From positions 1-64,000 of the forward strand of contig SUYQ01000012.1 of assembly GCA_015060325.1 (NCBI GenBank): 64,000 nt of DNA, written 5' to 3'. The stretch is from Bacteroidales bacterium (GTDB taxonomy: Bacteria > Bacteroidota > Bacteroidia > Bacteroidales > UBA932). A program made the translations under genes and the position numbers. The notes under the pieces were generated by a model. It made no database searches, was not told the origin of the DNA, and saw nothing but the letters and a program-made list of their open reading frames with translations. Of the stretch, positions 28,519 through 38,365 are shown piece after piece (the stretch's first letter is position 1; each line of letters starts with the position of its first letter).

Positions 28519-31500
28519 ATGAAATTTTCTTTGAAGGGATTGATCTCCCTGATATTTTCAATCATTCTTACGGCATCCTGTGTTTCGGATGTAATGGAGC
28601 CGGATAATACTCCTGTTCAGGATGGAGTGGCGTCATATACCGCCTATACGGATGGTGTGGATACGAAGGCCGTGCTTGACGGCAAGGTGTCCAAGTGGCA
28701 GGGCGAGGAGACCATAGCCCTTGTGGGCAAGAAAGGGACCCATAAGTTCGCTGCTTATGTGGACGGTGTATCAAGCCAGGCGACGTTCAATTATGCGGGC
28801 GAAGGTACGTACGATGAAACTGAGGTGCTTGCCGTATATCCTTATGCAACAGGTGCATACAGTGCCGATTTCGATGACATGTATGTGTCGAATGTGACAA
28901 TTCCTTCGAATCAGACTGCGGTAGAGGGGTCATATGACCCGAGCGCAGCGATAGCTGTGGCGCATTCGACCGACAACACTTTGAAGTTCAAGAATGCGAC
29001 TGCGCTTCTGAAGTTCACCATGGGATCCAGCGGTATCAAGAATGTGACCGTATGGGGCGATATGTCCGAGGTGGAGATTCAAGGAGAGATGCCTGCATAC
29101 TATCAGGAAGGCAATGTTTATCTGACCGTAGACCCTCAGTGGAAGTCTGATGGAGCACGCTTTGCGGCGTATTTCTGGGGTGGAAGCGGAGAGAAGTGGG
29201 AGAGCATGACTGAAGTGTCAGGACAGGAAAACATGTACACATGCGCCATCCCTTCGGGCCGTACGAGCGTTATCTTCTGCCGTATGAATGGAGGTACGAC
29301 AGCCAATAACTGGGACAATAAATGGAACCAGACCGTCGACCTGACTCTTGGAAGCCATATGTTCACCATTACAGATCCGTGGAATAATGGAGGTGCGAAA
29401 GGTGCATGGTCGAATTTCGTTGCAGGAACATATACGACCACTCTTGGCATTTCAGGAACAGGAGCCAAGGTATACTACAACAACGGCGAGCCTGTCATCG
29501 AAGGTGCGTCAGCTGGATATGTATCCCTTAACGGTGACTTCCAGAAGGGCAAGACATATTATATCGCAGTGGCTCCGGTGGTGTTTGAGAAAGGATTCAC
29601 CGTGGAGTTCAGCGATGAGGGAGACTACAATAAGTATGCGGTCAAGAGCACTGCCAAGAGGCAGCAGTTCAAGCGCAATACGATCTATGACCTCGGAACA
29701 TTGTTCTCCGGCAAGGATACAGGCTTTTTCACAGATCCCGGCATGCCGGACGCTGACAAGCCATGTACTATATATTATAGGCCTGCGGAGGACGATCATC
29801 TGTACAGCCATACCGGCGACCTGTACGCTCACATATGGCTCAGGAACGTAAATACAGACAGTCATGCACCGACTTGGGGCACCAATACAGACAAATACAA
29901 GATGACGCTGGTCGGTGAGAAGACATGGGCATTGAAGATGGAGCCGAGCATCCGCGAATGGTTTGATGAGGTGTCAGCAATCGGCACTACGCCTGTCCAG
30001 AAGATCGGAATCATCGCAAGGAACTCTGGCGGCACTATGCAGACCGAAGATAACTTCCTCCCGGTATATGACTCCCAGTACGGCGTATATATGCCTGAAA
30101 ATCTCCAGCATGGTATCAATGTCATCGACAACAGCACCGTGACGCTCGTTCTCTATGACCGTGACAATCAGGGCAAACCTCATGACTTCTGCAACCTGCT
30201 CTGGGACGAGAACTGGTGGGGCGACAGCAGCAAGCCGAAGAAGCCTCTCCGTTATGATGACGAGAGCGGCTGCTGGTGGATCACTCTCACAGGACTGAAC
30301 CCAGACAAGCAGTATAAGTTCCAGTATCAGCTTGGATATGGTGAAAATGTGACAGTGACGACATTCGACCCATACACCGAGATCCTGTATGACCGCAGCA
30401 ACGACCAGTGGATTTCGTCTTCGACATATCCAAATCTTTCGCAGGAGTATGGCGACACCCACTACGGCAGGGACAACGGCTTCGTGTCGGCGTTCAAGAT
30501 CAACCGCGACGAGTATGACTGGCAGGTTGAGGACTATGACATCGAGGACAAGAATGACCTTATAATATATGAGCTTCTGGTGCGTGACTTTACTGACAAT
30601 GCATACGGCGAAGGCAGCATCAAGGCTGCCATGGGCCAGCTTGACTATCTTGAAACTCTCGGCGTCAATGCCATCGAGCTGATGCCTATCCAGGAGTTTG
30701 ACGGAAACGACAGCTGGGGATATGGTACTCATGCATATTTCGCTATGGACAAGGCATACGGTACCCGTAAGGACTATAAGGCATTCATCGATGCCTGCCA
30801 CCAGAGGGGTATGGCCGTCATTCTTGACGTTGTATATAACCATGCGACAGGCGTGCATCCATATGCGGCGATGTATTGGGACAGTGCCAACAACAAGACG
30901 GCATCGAATAACCCATGGTTCAATGTGGATGCTCCTCATATGTGGAGCGTATACCATGACTGGAATCACAGCAATCCTATGGTGCGCGAGCATGTGAAGA
31001 GGAACCTTACCTATCTGATGACCGAGTACAAGGTCGACGGCTTCCGCTTCGACCTCACCAAGGGATTCACCCAGAATTCGGGTACGGAGGAGTCATATGA
31101 TCAGTCCCGTGTGGATATCATCAAGGAGTATAATGCTCATATCCAGTCGGTTGACGATGATGCTGTGATGATCTGCGAGCATTTTGTAGATGACGAGAAC
31201 TGGGAACTCGGTCAGGCCGGCATCAAGGTGTGGAGAAACATGAATCATCCATACACCAAGGCCATGAAGAGGGATATGTCCCAGGCGGATTTCACTGGCA
31301 CGACCAACGGCTTCAATGAAGATGGTACGATGGCGGCTTGGAATAACTTCGGTATGCTTGTCGGTTTCCAGGAAAGCCACGACGAGCAGAGGACCAATTA
31401 CGAAGGCCAGTGGGACTACAATGGCGCCTCTATTGACTTCGCGACACGCATGGAGCGTGCGAAACTCAATGCTGCATTCTTCCTCCTCTCGCCTGGACCG

Positions 31501-31950
31501 AAGATGATCTGGCAGTTCGGAGAGATCGGCTATGACATCAGCATCGAAGATAACGGAGGACGTGTCAATAAAAAACCATGCAAGACGGCAGAGTATATGG
31601 CGGTTGCCGAGCGCAAGGCACTCTATGACACATACGCAATGCTCATAAAGTTCCGTAAGGACAATCCGCGCTTCTTCGACTCTGACGTGAACTTCCGCTG
31701 GTATGTCGGTGGCAGCGAGCAGACCGGCCGCTATCTCTTCGCAAAATCAGCAGAAGGTAAGCACTTCGCCCTCTTCGGCAACTTCGGCAGTGGCAGCCAG
31801 AGCATAGGTGTCGCGCTCCCGTCAGGAGTCAGCAAGTGGTATGATTATAAGAACTCTGGTTCTGTCTGGAACGGCTCAAGCCACACCGTGCCAATGTCAG
31901 AAGGCCAGTTCTACCTCCTGGTAAGCGACTCAGGGATGTGCCTGAAATAG
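28519..31950 (+). CDS. GH13 alpha-amylase lipoprotein with CBM26 nested in a fimbrillin-like domain
   Basis: A 1143-residue lipoprotein, lipobox LTASC (Cys21). A fimbrillin-like domain begins at about 38 (DTKAVL) and runs to about 190. It is broken by a CBM26-like module (about 199-298: ARFAAYFW, VIFCRMN) and resumes at about 303-395 (KTYYIAVAPVVF). Then come a second binding-like domain (DKPCTIYYRPA, about 410-510), a CBM48-like region (about 535-650) and the GH13 barrel. Catalytic regions: DVVYNHATG, GFRFD with Asp845, CEH with Glu887, ESHDE with Asp955. Closely related to the amylase at 3326-6184 but without the barrel insertion. Probably a surface amylase working with the lipoprotein at 20663, from which it is separated by the repeat island. 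Confidence 0.92.
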   Translation: MKFSLKGLISLIFSIILTASCVSDVMEPDNTPVQDGVASYTAYTDGVDTKAVLDGKVSKWQGEETIALVGKKGTHKFAAYVDGVSSQATFNYAGEGTYDETEVLAVYPYATGAYSADFDDMYVSNVTIPSNQTAVEGSYDPSAAIAVAHSTDNTLKFKNATALLKFTMGSSGIKNVTVWGDMSEVEIQGEMPAYYQEGNVYLTVDPQWKSDGARFAAYFWGGSGEKWESMTEVSGQENMYTCAIPSGRTSVIFCRMNGGTTANNWDNKWNQTVDLTLGSHMFTITDPWNNGGAKGAWSNFVAGTYTTTLGISGTGAKVYYNNGEPVIEGASAGYVSLNGDFQKGKTYYIAVAPVVFEKGFTVEFSDEGDYNKYAVKSTAKRQQFKRNTIYDLGTLFSGKDTGFFTDPGMPDADKPCTIYYRPAEDDHLYSHTGDLYAHIWLRNVNTDSHAPTWGTNTDKYKMTLVGEKTWALKMEPSIREWFDEVSAIGTTPVQKIGIIARNSGGTMQTEDNFLPVYDSQYGVYMPENLQHGINVIDNSTVTLVLYDRDNQGKPHDFCNLLWDENWWGDSSKPKKPLRYDDESGCWWITLTGLNPDKQYKFQYQLGYGENVTVTTFDPYTEILYDRSNDQWISSSTYPNLSQEYGDTHYGRDNGFVSAFKINRDEYDWQVEDYDIEDKNDLIIYELLVRDFTDNAYGEGSIKAAMGQLDYLETLGVNAIELMPIQEFDGNDSWGYGTHAYFAMDKAYGTRKDYKAFIDACHQRGMAVILDVVYNHATGVHPYAAMYWDSANNKTASNNPWFNVDAPHMWSVYHDWNHSNPMVREHVKRNLTYLMTEYKVDGFRFDLTKGFTQNSGTEESYDQSRVDIIKEYNAHIQSVDDDAVMICEHFVDDENWELGQAGIKVWRNMNHPYTKAMKRDMSQADFTGTTNGFNEDGTMAAWNNFGMLVGFQESHDEQRTNYEGQWDYNGASIDFATRMERAKLNAAFFLLSPGPKMIWQFGEIGYDISIEDNGGRVNKKPCKTAEYMAVAERKALYDTYAMLIKFRKDNPRFFDSDVNFRWYVGGSEQTGRYLFAKSAEGKHFALFGNFGSGSQSIGVALPSGVSKWYDYKNSGSVWNGSSHTVPMSEGQFYLLVSDSGMCLK

Positions 31951-31972
31951 AATCAAGACCAGCTGATAACAA

Positions 31973-32005
31973 AACCCCGAAAGTCTTTGTCTGACTTTCG
32001 GGGTT
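31973..32005. terminator. Bidirectional terminator
   Basis: Perfect 12-bp stem (AACCCCGAAAGT / ACTTTCGGGGTT) with a 9-base loop, set between two convergent genes. Confidence 0.88.
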
Positions 32006-32018
32006 CGTTATCTGATTT

Positions 32019-32375
32019 CTATTGTTTCGGAACGACTGCGTAGAAGATCAGGTCGGACTCTGAGGAGTCCGGATTCATGAGACTGTGAGTATGTCCTTTG
32101 GGACAGTACAGACAGTCTCCGGCTGTGACATCCTTATATTCAGGAAGGTCTTCGGCGGCGGGACCTTTCTCATATAGCCGGCCTTTGCCGCTGAGGATGA
32201 AGATAACCTCGCAACTGTCGTCATGGGTGTGGGTTCCGATGGATGCTCCCGGTATCAGACATCCCTTGAAGATACGGTTTGTGCCGTCAAAGAACATGTT
32301 GGCAGCAAACTCCTTTTCTCCGCCTTTGAATGCAGGAAGATGGGAAAGTTCCATCTCATCGAATTTAAGAATCAT
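32019..32375 (-). CDS. Cupin-fold small protein
   Basis: A 118-residue protein starting MILKFDEMEL. The open frame reaches back to 32570, but that stretch contains a tRNA gene, so ATG at 32375 is chosen. The cupin motif reads GASIGTHTHDDSCEVIFILSGKG, with metal-binding His-x-His and Glu, then GDCLYCPKGHTHSLMNP with the second-motif histidines. Small single-domain cupins bind a metal and often act as isomerases, dioxygenases or sensors; the substrate here is unknown. It starts 17 bases after the encoded CCA of the tRNA-Ser gene and probably shares its transcript. Confidence 0.85.
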   Translation of the reverse strand: MILKFDEMELSHLPAFKGGEKEFAANMFFDGTNRIFKGCLIPGASIGTHTHDDSCEVIFILSGKGRLYEKGPAAEDLPEYKDVTAGDCLYCPKGHTHSLMNPDSSESDLIFYAVVPKQ

Positions 32376-32392
32376 GATATCCTTTATTGCTT

Positions 32393-32483
32393 TGGCGGAA
32401 AGAACGGGATTCGAACCCGTGAGCCGCTTTAGGCGACTACACGCTTTCCAGGCGTGCCTCTTCAGCCACTCGAGCATCTTTCC
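32393..32483 (-). tRNA. tRNA-Ser (anticodon GGA), CCA encoded
   Basis: Reading the minus strand: acceptor GGAAAGA pairs with TCTTTCC. The anticodon stem and loop is CACGC-CTGGAAA-GCGTG, giving anticodon GGA. There is a long variable arm typical of tRNA-Ser, a T arm ACGGGTTCGAATCCCGT, discriminator G and encoded CCA (32395-32393). Confidence 0.95.
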
Positions 32484-32490
32484 TTGACTG

Positions 32491-32498
32491 CAAATATA
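32491..32498 (-). promoter_or_regulatory. -7 box of the tRNA-Ser gene
   Basis: TATATTTG on the minus strand, ending 7 bases before the tRNA 5' end, the right distance for a start at or next to the mature end. No clear -33 box. Confidence 0.65.
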
Positions 32499-32519
32499 AC
32501 AAAAGAAACGATTGGCAGG

Positions 32520-32550
32520 TTGTTTTTTAGCTCCTCTTTTGTTATATTTG
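32520..32550 (+). promoter_or_regulatory. Promoter of the aminotransferase gene
   Basis: TTG (32520-32522), 20 bases, TATATTTG (32543-32550), 28 bases before the start codon at 32579. Confidence 0.75.
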
Positions 32551-32578
32551 ATGCGGTTTCTCCCCGCCAACGGATATT

Positions 32579-33892
32579 ATGAATCTTCCGATTGACAAAA
32601 AAGTCTACGATTCCTTATTGGAGCAGATGGACATTCTGGACATTTCCAGCGCGACGATCAGACAGTCGGGCGCGATAGCAAAGGCTCTGGAGGCGCATAG
32701 CGGCGCCGAATTCCTTCACCTTGAAATGGGTATCCCCGGACTTCCGCCGATGCGTGTCGGTATTGAGGCAGAGAAGCAGGCGCTCGATTCCGGAGTGGCA
32801 TCCCAATATCCCAACATGTACGGCATCCCGAAACTGAAAGAGCAGGCTTCCCGTTTCCTGAAGGCATATCTGGACATTGATGTGGCCCCTCTCGGATGTA
32901 TCCCTACAGTCGGATCCATGCAGGGCAGTTTCTCTACCTTCCTGCTGTGCTCCCACCTTGTAGAGGACCGCGATACCATTCTTTTCATCGATCCCGGATT
33001 CCCCGTGCAGCGTACCCAGACTAAAATCCTCGGCATTCCGAGTGATTCGTTCGACATATATGATTTCCGTGGAGACAAGCTGGGACCTGAGCTGGAGAGA
33101 CATCTGGCGACCGGTCGTATAGCTGCGATCATATATTCTAGTCCGAACAATCCTGCCTGGTTCAATCTGACCGAGGATGAACTGAAGACGATAGGTGAAC
33201 TTGCTACTAAATACGACACGATTGTCATCGAGGATCTTGCATATATGTGCATGGATTTCCGTAAGCCTCTGGGCAGGCCGTTCGAACCACCGTTCCAGCC
33301 GACCATCGCCAAGTATACGGACAATTACATCATAATGATGTCCGGATCGAAGATGTTCAGCTATGCGGGACAGAGAATTGCCATAATTGCGATTTCCGAT
33401 GCTCTGTATCACAGGGAGTATCCGTTGCTTCCGGTATGGTACAAGATGTCCCGTCTTGGTGATGCCTATGTGTTTGCAGTTCTGTATGCGGTGTCGTCCG
33501 GAGCTACGCATTCGGCTCAGTATGCACTCGCCGAAATGCTGCGGGCTGCTGCCGACGGCGAGCTTGACTTCGTCAGCTCCGCCGCCGAATACGCCCGCAG
33601 GGCGAAGATCAGCAAGAAGATGTTCCTGGACAACGGTTTCCACATCGTCTATTCGATGGACGGCGACGAGCCGGTCAGCGACGGTTTCTTCTACACGGTC
33701 GGGTATAAGGATATGGTCAGCGGCGAGCTGATGGCTGAACTGATACGCTACGGAATGGCTACAATTGCGCTTTCTACTACAGGAAGCCGTCAGAACGGAG
33801 TCCGAGTCTGCGTATCACAGCTGAACCGTCCGGAGCAGTTCGACCTCCTCGAAGAACGTCTCCGCCTCTTCTCCGCCGACCATCCGTTATAA
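32579..33892 (+). CDS. Pyridoxal-phosphate aminotransferase, class I/II
   Basis: A 437-residue fold-type I PLP enzyme. Visible features: SQYPNMYGIPKLKE near the substrate loop, YSSPNNPAWFNLT (the NPT-like block), IVIEDLAYMCMD with the PLP-nitrogen-binding Asp, and SGSKMFSYAGQRIA with the Schiff-base lysine Lys258. The C-terminal small domain ends near GVRVCVSQL. The enzyme would transfer amino groups between an amino acid and a keto acid; the specific substrate cannot be told. It is divergent from the tRNA-Ser/cupin unit with its own promoter. Confidence 0.88.
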   Translation: MNLPIDKKVYDSLLEQMDILDISSATIRQSGAIAKALEAHSGAEFLHLEMGIPGLPPMRVGIEAEKQALDSGVASQYPNMYGIPKLKEQASRFLKAYLDIDVAPLGCIPTVGSMQGSFSTFLLCSHLVEDRDTILFIDPGFPVQRTQTKILGIPSDSFDIYDFRGDKLGPELERHLATGRIAAIIYSSPNNPAWFNLTEDELKTIGELATKYDTIVIEDLAYMCMDFRKPLGRPFEPPFQPTIAKYTDNYIIMMSGSKMFSYAGQRIAIIAISDALYHREYPLLPVWYKMSRLGDAYVFAVLYAVSSGATHSAQYALAEMLRAAADGELDFVSSAAEYARRAKISKKMFLDNGFHIVYSMDGDEPVSDGFFYTVGYKDMVSGELMAELIRYGMATIALSTTGSRQNGVRVCVSQLNRPEQFDLLEERLRLFSADHPL

Positions 33893-33949
33893 TGACTGGC
33901 CCTCCTTGTCTTCCGAGTAAATCTCCTTATCACTGCAAGCGCCTTTCCT

Positions 33950-34030
33950 TGTCATTTCGAGCGAGCCTCATTGTCACTGTGAGCGACTCTCCTTGTCATT
34001 TCGAGCGAGCGAAGCGAGTCGAGAAATCTA
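33950..34030 (+). repeat. REP-like units
   Basis: Two TGTCATTTCGAGCGAGC units with a GTCACTGTGAGCGA variant between them, ending GAAGCGAGTCGAGAAATCT, in the gap before the CoA-transferase gene. Confidence 0.8.
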
Positions 34031-34051
34031 TAAACCCACAAAGAACCTAAC

Positions 34052-35344
34052 ATGAAAACAATGACCGCGGCTCAGGCCGTACAACTTATACAGTCCGGTG
34101 ACAGAATCTACATCCAGGGCAGCACTTCCATCCCGGAAGTGCTCTCTCAGGCCCTTGCCGACAGGGGACATGAGCTTAAGGATGTGACCATCTATGCAGC
34201 ATTTGCTGTCGGACGTTGCGATGCGCCATACTGCCGTCCGGAATATAAGGATGCCTTCAATGTCAAGAGTCTGTTTGTTGCAAATAATGTCAGACGATGG
34301 CTGGCGGAGGGCTATGGCAGCACGATTCCGGCCTTTCTTGGCGAGATACCGGGCCTGTTCAGGGACGGTACGCTGCCGGTAGATGCCGTCTTCCTTAATG
34401 TTTCGCCTCCGAATGAAGACGGTTACTGTTCATTCGGAATCTCCGCAGATCTGGCTGTCAGTGCGACAGAATGTGCACGCAAGGTCATAGTCCAGATCAA
34501 TAAGGCTATGCCGTTCTCATATGGAGATGCGCTCATCCATGTTTCCCGGATCGATGCGGCGGTCGAGGTGGATGATCCCCTGGTGGAGGTTCCTACGGCG
34601 GTCCCGAACGAAATAGATACAGCCATCGGCCGACATATCGCAGAGATGATACCTGACGGAGCTACGCTTCAGATCGGCGTCGGCGGTATCCCTAACGCTG
34701 TCCTTGCCGCCCTGAAGGATCATAAGCATCTCGGCCTGCATACCGAGGCTCTCACGGATGGCGTGCTCCCTCTGCTGGAGAGCGGTGTGATAGACAATTC
34801 GTGCAAGAAGGTCATGCCTGGCATTTCAGTGGCATCCCTTGCCCTCGGATCAAAGCGGTTGTACGAGTATATGGACTATCGCAAGGACCTGGTTCTCAAG
34901 GATGTGGCATGGACTAACGATCCGTTCAGGATAGCTCAGAATCCTAAGGTAATGGCCATCAACTCTGCCGTTGAGGTCGACCTTACGGGACAGGTGTGCG
35001 CTGACTCAGTCGGAACGCGCATCATTTCAGGTGTCGGCGGCCAGCATGACTTCATGTACGGCGGCTCTCTTTCCGAAGGCGGAAAGACGTTCATCGCCAT
35101 CCCGTCCATGACTGAGAAGGGCATTTCAAAGATACGTCCTGTGCTGACAGAAGGTGCAGGCGTAGTCACCACCCGCCACATGATTCAGAACATAGTTACT
35201 GAATACGGTGTGGCGGAGCTGCGAGGCAAGAGCCTCGCAGAGCGCGCACGCGCGCTCATCGCCATCGCGCACCCTTCGGTGCGCGATGAGCTCGGCCGCT
35301 CCGCGGCCGCTCGCTTCGGCCACGCCTACCTCCGCGCCAGATGA
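34052..35344 (+). CDS. Acetyl-CoA hydrolase/transferase-family CoA-transferase
   Basis: A 430-residue protein of the family that includes 4-hydroxybutyrate, butyryl and succinyl CoA:acetate CoA-transferases. The N-terminal domain has GDRIYIQGSTSIPE. The C-terminal domain has LQIGVGGIPNAVL followed by LHTEALTDGV with the likely catalytic Glu232, and GVGGQHDFMYGG. These enzymes move CoA between short-chain acids in fermentation. Which acids are used here cannot be read out. The last 40 residues are coded by very GC-rich sequence (GCGCGC and CGGCCGC runs). It has no obvious partner gene; upstream is the aminotransferase and downstream a palindromic element. Confidence 0.88.
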   Translation: MKTMTAAQAVQLIQSGDRIYIQGSTSIPEVLSQALADRGHELKDVTIYAAFAVGRCDAPYCRPEYKDAFNVKSLFVANNVRRWLAEGYGSTIPAFLGEIPGLFRDGTLPVDAVFLNVSPPNEDGYCSFGISADLAVSATECARKVIVQINKAMPFSYGDALIHVSRIDAAVEVDDPLVEVPTAVPNEIDTAIGRHIAEMIPDGATLQIGVGGIPNAVLAALKDHKHLGLHTEALTDGVLPLLESGVIDNSCKKVMPGISVASLALGSKRLYEYMDYRKDLVLKDVAWTNDPFRIAQNPKVMAINSAVEVDLTGQVCADSVGTRIISGVGGQHDFMYGGSLSEGGKTFIAIPSMTEKGISKIRPVLTEGAGVVTTRHMIQNIVTEYGVAELRGKSLAERARALIAIAHPSVRDELGRSAAARFGHAYLRAR

Positions 35345-35348
35345 TCTG

Positions 35349-35455
35349 TGCCGCATAATCAGCTGATATCAGTCGCTTGCCAGGCACTGCGTGCTCCCCA
35401 AAGGCGGCACGCAGTGCCCGCTAAGTTGTTAATTCATAGCTGATTACGCGCCACC
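35349..35455. repeat. Palindromic element, GCGTGCTCCCC family
   Basis: About 107 bases. Outer arms TAATCAGCT / AGCTGATTA (35356, 35438) and inner perfect 12-bp stem GGCACTGCGTGC / GCACGCAGTGCC (35383-35418). Same family as 12024, 40088 and 41256. Confidence 0.82.
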
Positions 35456-35487
35456 AAGAAAAAGTATAGACAAACTAAAATTTTTTG

Positions 35488-35495
35488 TAAATTTG
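35488..35495 (+). promoter_or_regulatory. Probable -7 box of uvrA
   Basis: TAAATTTG, 27 bases before the uvrA start. No convincing -33 element. Confidence 0.5.
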
Positions 35496-35521
35496 TCTTT
35501 CTGCTTAAATGAGTCCGGAAG

Positions 35522-38347
35522 ATGGAGAAAAAGAACGATTATATAGAGATCAAAGGTGCCAAGGCCCACAACCTGAAGAATGTGTCGCTTTCGATTCCCC
35601 GTGGGGAGTTCGTCGTGGTGACCGGCCTAAGCGGCAGCGGCAAGTCATCCCTTGCCTTTGACACTATCTATGCCGAAGGTCAGCGCCGCTATATGGACAC
35701 GCTCTCCACCTATGCAAAGCACTTTATGGGCATTCTGGAAAAGCCTGAGGTAGAGTCCATTACAGGCCTCAGTCCTATAATCGCCATCGAGCAGAAGACT
35801 ACCGGCAACAACCCCCGTTCGACCGTGGGCACGATTACGGAAATCTATGATTTCCTGCGTCTTCTCTATGCTCGTGCGTCTACAGCGTATTCTCCTCAGA
35901 CCGGCAAGGCTATGGTCCGATACAGCGACGAACAGATTGTCTCGCTGATCATGGAGAACTATGCCGGACGCAAATGCTATCTTCTAGCACCTCTGGTTCG
36001 TGGCCGAAAGGGTCATTACAAGGAGCTCCTGGAACAGATGCGCAAGCGCGGCTACACTCAGATACGTGTCGACGGACAGCTATGCGAGCTGAATGAAATC
36101 ACGGCTCTGGACCGTTATAAGCCACATTTCATCGAACTTGTCATCGACCGTCTGAAGCCTTCGGAAAAGGATGCGAAACGTATCAAGGACTCCGTGATGT
36201 CGGCTCTTAATTTCGGAAAGGGTTCGTTGGCGGTGATGGATATGGAGACCGAGGAATTAAGTCACTATTCGAAGCATCTTGTATGCCCGGATACGGGACT
36301 TTCGCTCGCCGAGCCTGCTCCGCATTCATTCTCGTTCAACTCCCCTCAGGGCTATTGTCCTCATTGCAAGGGTCTGGGAATCATCGTGGATGTAAACATC
36401 GACACCATAATCCCAGACCGTTCGAAGTCCATTGCTGACGGAGCGATAGTGCCTCTCGGCAAGATACGTGAGACAAAGAAGTTTGACGTCATCCGTTCCA
36501 TAGCCCGCAAGTACGGTTTTTCTCTCTATGATCCGGTCGAGGATCTTTCGGATGAGATTATCTCTCTGCTGGTATTCGGATCCGACGAACTCTTCAGAGT
36601 AGGAGAGGGCGCCTCTTCCGAGATGGTTTCCTTCTCGGGAATCGTCAGCGACATCCAGGAAAAGATCACATGCCCTATCTGCGGTGGAACCAGACTCAAC
36701 AAGGACACGACATATTTCAAGATAGACGGAAAGACAATTTCCGAGGTTGCGGCCATGGAGATCAGCCAGCTAGCGGAGTGGTTCGCATCCCTTGACGGCA
36801 AGCTCGCCGCAAGGGAAAGCCTCATCGCGCGCGACATATTGAAGGAGCTCAAGGACAGAACTGCCTTCCTGCTTGATGTGGGACTGGAATACCTGTCTCT
36901 TGACCGCGCAACTGCCTCGCTTTCAGGCGGCGAGAGCCAGCGTATCAGGCTTGCGACCCAGATCGGATCGAAGCTTGTGAATGTGCTCTATATCCTCGAC
37001 GAGCCGTCGATCGGCCTGCACCAGAGGGACAACCGCAAGCTTATCGCTTCGCTCAAGAAGCTTCGCGACGAGGGTAACTCGGTGATGGTTGTGGAGCATG
37101 ATGCCGAGACCATGTTGGCAGCGGACTGGCTGGTGGATGTCGGCCCGGGAGCCGGAAACAACGGTGGTGAGATCTGCCTTTCAGCGCCTCTCTCGGCCCT
37201 TTTGCCAGGCGCAGCCGGGGCAGCTGGAACAGACGACGCTGGCGCAGACCCCCTTGAAGACCGTATGATCATAGGCCCGTCTACGACCCTGGAGTATCTC
37301 CGCGGCGAGCAGCAGATCCCGGTACCTTCTTCGAGGCGCTCAGGCAATGGACTGTCGCTCGGAATCAGAGGCGCCCGCGGCAACAATCTGAAGAACGTCG
37401 ATGTCGACTTTCCGCTCGGAATGCTTATCGGAGTGGCGGGAGTCAGCGGCAGCGGCAAGTCGTCGCTCATCAACGAGACCTTGATGCCTGTGCTGAAGAA
37501 CAGGTTCTACAATGCCAAGATGCAGCCTCTGCCGTATGACAGCATTGTCGGGATTGAGAATATCGACAAGCTCATCGAGATCGACCAGAGCCCTATCGGA
37601 CGTACCCCGCGAAGCAATCCTGCTACCTTCACGGGCGTCTTCAATGACATCCGCACCCTTTTCGAGGCGACTCCGGATGCGAAGGTGCGCGGATTCAAGG
37701 CAGGACGCTTCTCGTTCAATGTGGCCGGTGGCCGCTGCGAGGAATGTAAGGGCGCCGGAATCAAGGTCATAGAGATGAACTTCCTGCCTTCGGTGAATGT
37801 CGTGTGCAACGAATGTTGTGGACGCCGGTACAAGAGTGATACTCTGGCAGTTAAATATAAGGGGAAGAACATCAATGACGTGCTGGAGATGCCTATAAGC
37901 GAGGCCTACGAGTTCTTTGCCAACATTCCGTCCATAGCACAGAAATTGAAGGCGTTGGTCGATGTCGGCCTGGGCTATGTCCGTCTCGGCCAGTCCGCTG
38001 TGACCCTGTCCGGAGGTGAGAGCCAGCGAATGAAACTTGCGACCGAACTCGCTCGTAAGGGCACGGGAAATACGCTGTATATACTTGACGAGCCGACAAC
38101 AGGCCTGCATTTTGACGACATAAAGGTGCTGATGGGAGTGCTGCAACAGCTTGTGGAACAGGGAAATACTGTGATAATCATCGAGCATAACATGGACGTG
38201 CTCAAGTCGGTGGACTACCTCTTTGACATGGGTCCGGAAGGTGGACGTGCCGGTGGCATGATCGTCGCTGAGGGCACGCCTGAGCAGATCGCCCGCGACC
38301 CGGAATCCGTGACCGGTCCGTTCCTGAAGGAAGTATTGGATATGTAA
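35522..38347 (+). CDS. uvrA: UvrABC excision repair ATPase subunit A
   Basis: A 941-residue UvrA, the damage-recognition ATPase of nucleotide excision repair. Two ABC units are visible: Walker [10 protein letters not shown] (about 35) and GVSGSGKSS (about 640), with two LSGGESQR signatures (about 466 and 828) and [10 protein letters not shown] / [10 protein letters not shown]. The C-terminal zinc site CEECKGAG ... CNECCGRR is intact. The first zinc site is altered: CPDTG replaces the first CxxC, although CPHCKGLG follows. A 30-residue Ala/Gly-rich stretch ([13 protein letters not shown], about 560-580) is added between the halves. The downstream kinase gene starts 18 bases later. Confidence 0.95.
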   Translation: MEKKNDYIEIKGAKAHNLKNVSLSIPRGEFVVVTGLSGSGKSSLAFDTIYAEGQRRYMDTLSTYAKHFMGILEKPEVESITGLSPIIAIEQKTTGNNPRSTVGTITEIYDFLRLLYARASTAYSPQTGKAMVRYSDEQIVSLIMENYAGRKCYLLAPLVRGRKGHYKELLEQMRKRGYTQIRVDGQLCELNEITALDRYKPHFIELVIDRLKPSEKDAKRIKDSVMSALNFGKGSLAVMDMETEELSHYSKHLVCPDTGLSLAEPAPHSFSFNSPQGYCPHCKGLGIIVDVNIDTIIPDRSKSIADGAIVPLGKIRETKKFDVIRSIARKYGFSLYDPVEDLSDEIISLLVFGSDELFRVGEGASSEMVSFSGIVSDIQEKITCPICGGTRLNKDTTYFKIDGKTISEVAAMEISQLAEWFASLDGKLAARESLIARDILKELKDRTAFLLDVGLEYLSLDRATASLSGGESQRIRLATQIGSKLVNVLYILDEPSIGLHQRDNRKLIASLKKLRDEGNSVMVVEHDAETMLAADWLVDVGPGAGNNGGEICLSAPLSALLPGAAGAAGTDDAGADPLEDRMIIGPSTTLEYLRGEQQIPVPSSRRSGNGLSLGIRGARGNNLKNVDVDFPLGMLIGVAGVSGSGKSSLINETLMPVLKNRFYNAKMQPLPYDSIVGIENIDKLIEIDQSPIGRTPRSNPATFTGVFNDIRTLFEATPDAKVRGFKAGRFSFNVAGGRCEECKGAGIKVIEMNFLPSVNVVCNECCGRRYKSDTLAVKYKGKNINDVLEMPISEAYEFFANIPSIAQKLKALVDVGLGYVRLGQSAVTLSGGESQRMKLATELARKGTGNTLYILDEPTTGLHFDDIKVLMGVLQQLVEQGNTVIIIEHNMDVLKSVDYLFDMGPEGGRAGGMIVAEGTPEQIARDPESVTGPFLKEVLDM

Positions 38348-38365
38348 TTGTAAACTCTTGAAACT

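Noticed and set aside
32376..32570. N-terminal extension of the cupin protein
   Set aside because: It covers the tRNA-Ser gene and has no likeness to cupins.
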